NCBI GenBank assembly: GCA_016295665.1
Contig: JAEDKS010000139.1
Location: 1 to 6,444 of the forward strand
From: Clostridia bacterium
GTDB lineage: Bacteria > Bacillota > Clostridia > Christensenellales > Aristaeellaceae
Length of the DNA: 6,444 nt
Direction of reading: 5' to 3'
Shown here: positions 6,002 to 6,444 of the stretch, piece after piece
How the letters are laid out: each line of letters begins with the position of its first letter
How positions within the stretch are numbered: the first letter of the stretch is position 1
The notes under the pieces: generated by a model
Databases searched by the model: none
Seen by the model: only the letters and a program-made list of their open reading frames with translations
What the model was told of the DNA's origin: nothing
Program-made: the position numbers and the translations under genes

Positions 6002-6444
6002 TCAGTCATGCGCCTCGGGCGCGAGGATGACCGGCTCCCCGGTGTAGTCCAGGCCGTTGACGATGCCGCGGTAGTGGTTGAAGGGGAACAGCACGCAGGA
6101 CACCCGGCCCAGAATCATGTCCCGGGTGATGGGCCCCACGTACATGCTCCGGCTGTCGTTGGAGTTGGAGCGGTTGTCGCCCATCATGAAGTAGTACCCC
6201 TCCGGCACGGTGTAGGGCCCGAAGTCCACATAGGAGCGGTTCACCAGATAGGGCTCCTCGTAGCGCTCGCCGTTGACGTACAGATAGCCGTCCACCAGGG
6301 CGACGGTGTCGCCGGGCAGGCCCACCACGCGCTTGACGAAGTTGGTGTTGCCGCGCCCGGGGTAGTGGCAGATGACCACATCAAAGCGCTCGGGCTCGCC
6401 GCCCCACAGGTAGTCCCACTTGTTCACCAGCATGATCTCCTGAT
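6002..6444 (-). CDS. lepB: Signal peptidase I, C-terminal part (5' end outside window)
   Basis: This is the membrane-bound serine protease that removes signal peptides from exported proteins on the outer face of the membrane. The frame runs open to the window edge. The ATG at 6431-6433 is an internal Met within QEIMLVNKWDYLWG, equivalent to the family's GDxVLVNK segment. The N-terminal membrane anchor and the catalytic Ser (SMxPT box) therefore lie outside the window. Box D is present as FVKRVVGLPGDTV, with the catalytic Lys at codon 6332-6334. Box E reads MGDNRSNSNDSR. The visible part is about 146 residues with no break. It is convergent with trhP and shares a bidirectional hairpin with it. 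Several type I signal peptidases per genome are common in Firmicutes, so the exact paralogue is not determined. Confidence 0.93.
   Translation of the reverse strand, partial: QEIMLVNKWDYLWGGEPERFDVVICHYPGRGNTNFVKRVVGLPGDTVALVDGYLYVNGERYEEPYLVNRSYVDFGPYTVPEGYYFMMGDNRSNSNDSRSMYVGPITRDMILGRVSCVLFPFNHYRGIVNGLDYTGEPVILAPEAHD

Noticed and set aside
6431..6433. ATG taken as the start of lepB
   Set aside because: The frame continues upstream (QEIMLVNK) to the window edge in register with the family's internal segment. The membrane anchor and catalytic Ser must lie further upstream.

Overview
The window reads as ordinary core chromosome of a GC-rich, low-branching-AT Firmicute, most likely a clostridial gut bacterium of the Oscillospiraceae/Ruminococcaceae type. 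The reasons are the strong AAAGGAGG ribosome binding sites, the GTG and TTG starts, an RNase J, a YlbF-family protein, and an mltG-U32 gene pair that recalls the Bacillus yrrL-yrrO cluster. The taxonomic placement is inference from gene content and base composition only. No mobile element, CRISPR array, tRNA or rRNA is visible.

Layout. Bases 1-808 hold the C-terminal two thirds of glyA (serine hydroxymethyltransferase, + strand), closed by a strong intrinsic terminator at 852-895. Bases 896-1263 carry no gene but hold a long AT-rich inverted repeat (950-999), a clear extended -10 promoter (TGG-TATAAT, 1023-1031) and a leader of about 225 bases that can form several hairpins. This leads into rnjA (RNase J, GTG start at 1264, ending at 2940). 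A terminator-like hairpin (2975-3012) and a very GC-rich spacer follow. Next comes a tight + strand cluster: a YlbF/YmcA-family gene (3112-3459), mltG (TTG start, 3502-4692) and a U32-family tRNA-hydroxylation gene of the TrhP type (4692-5924, overlapping mltG by one base). A 13-bp hairpin (5942-5981) separates this cluster from the convergent minus-strand lepB (signal peptidase I), whose N-terminal part lies beyond the window.

How the genes relate. Two RNA-decay genes are neighbours: RNase J, and a homologue of YlbF, which in Bacillus belongs to the complex that steers RNase Y. mltG sets glycan strand length at the membrane. The TrhP-like gene acts on the tRNA wobble uridine. The methyltransferase gene trmR, which sits between these two in Bacillus, is absent here. 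glyA and lepB are separate transcription units.

Nothing here clearly amounts to a new biological system. The most interesting unexplained element is the long structured leader of the RNase J mRNA together with the inverted repeat just upstream of its promoter.
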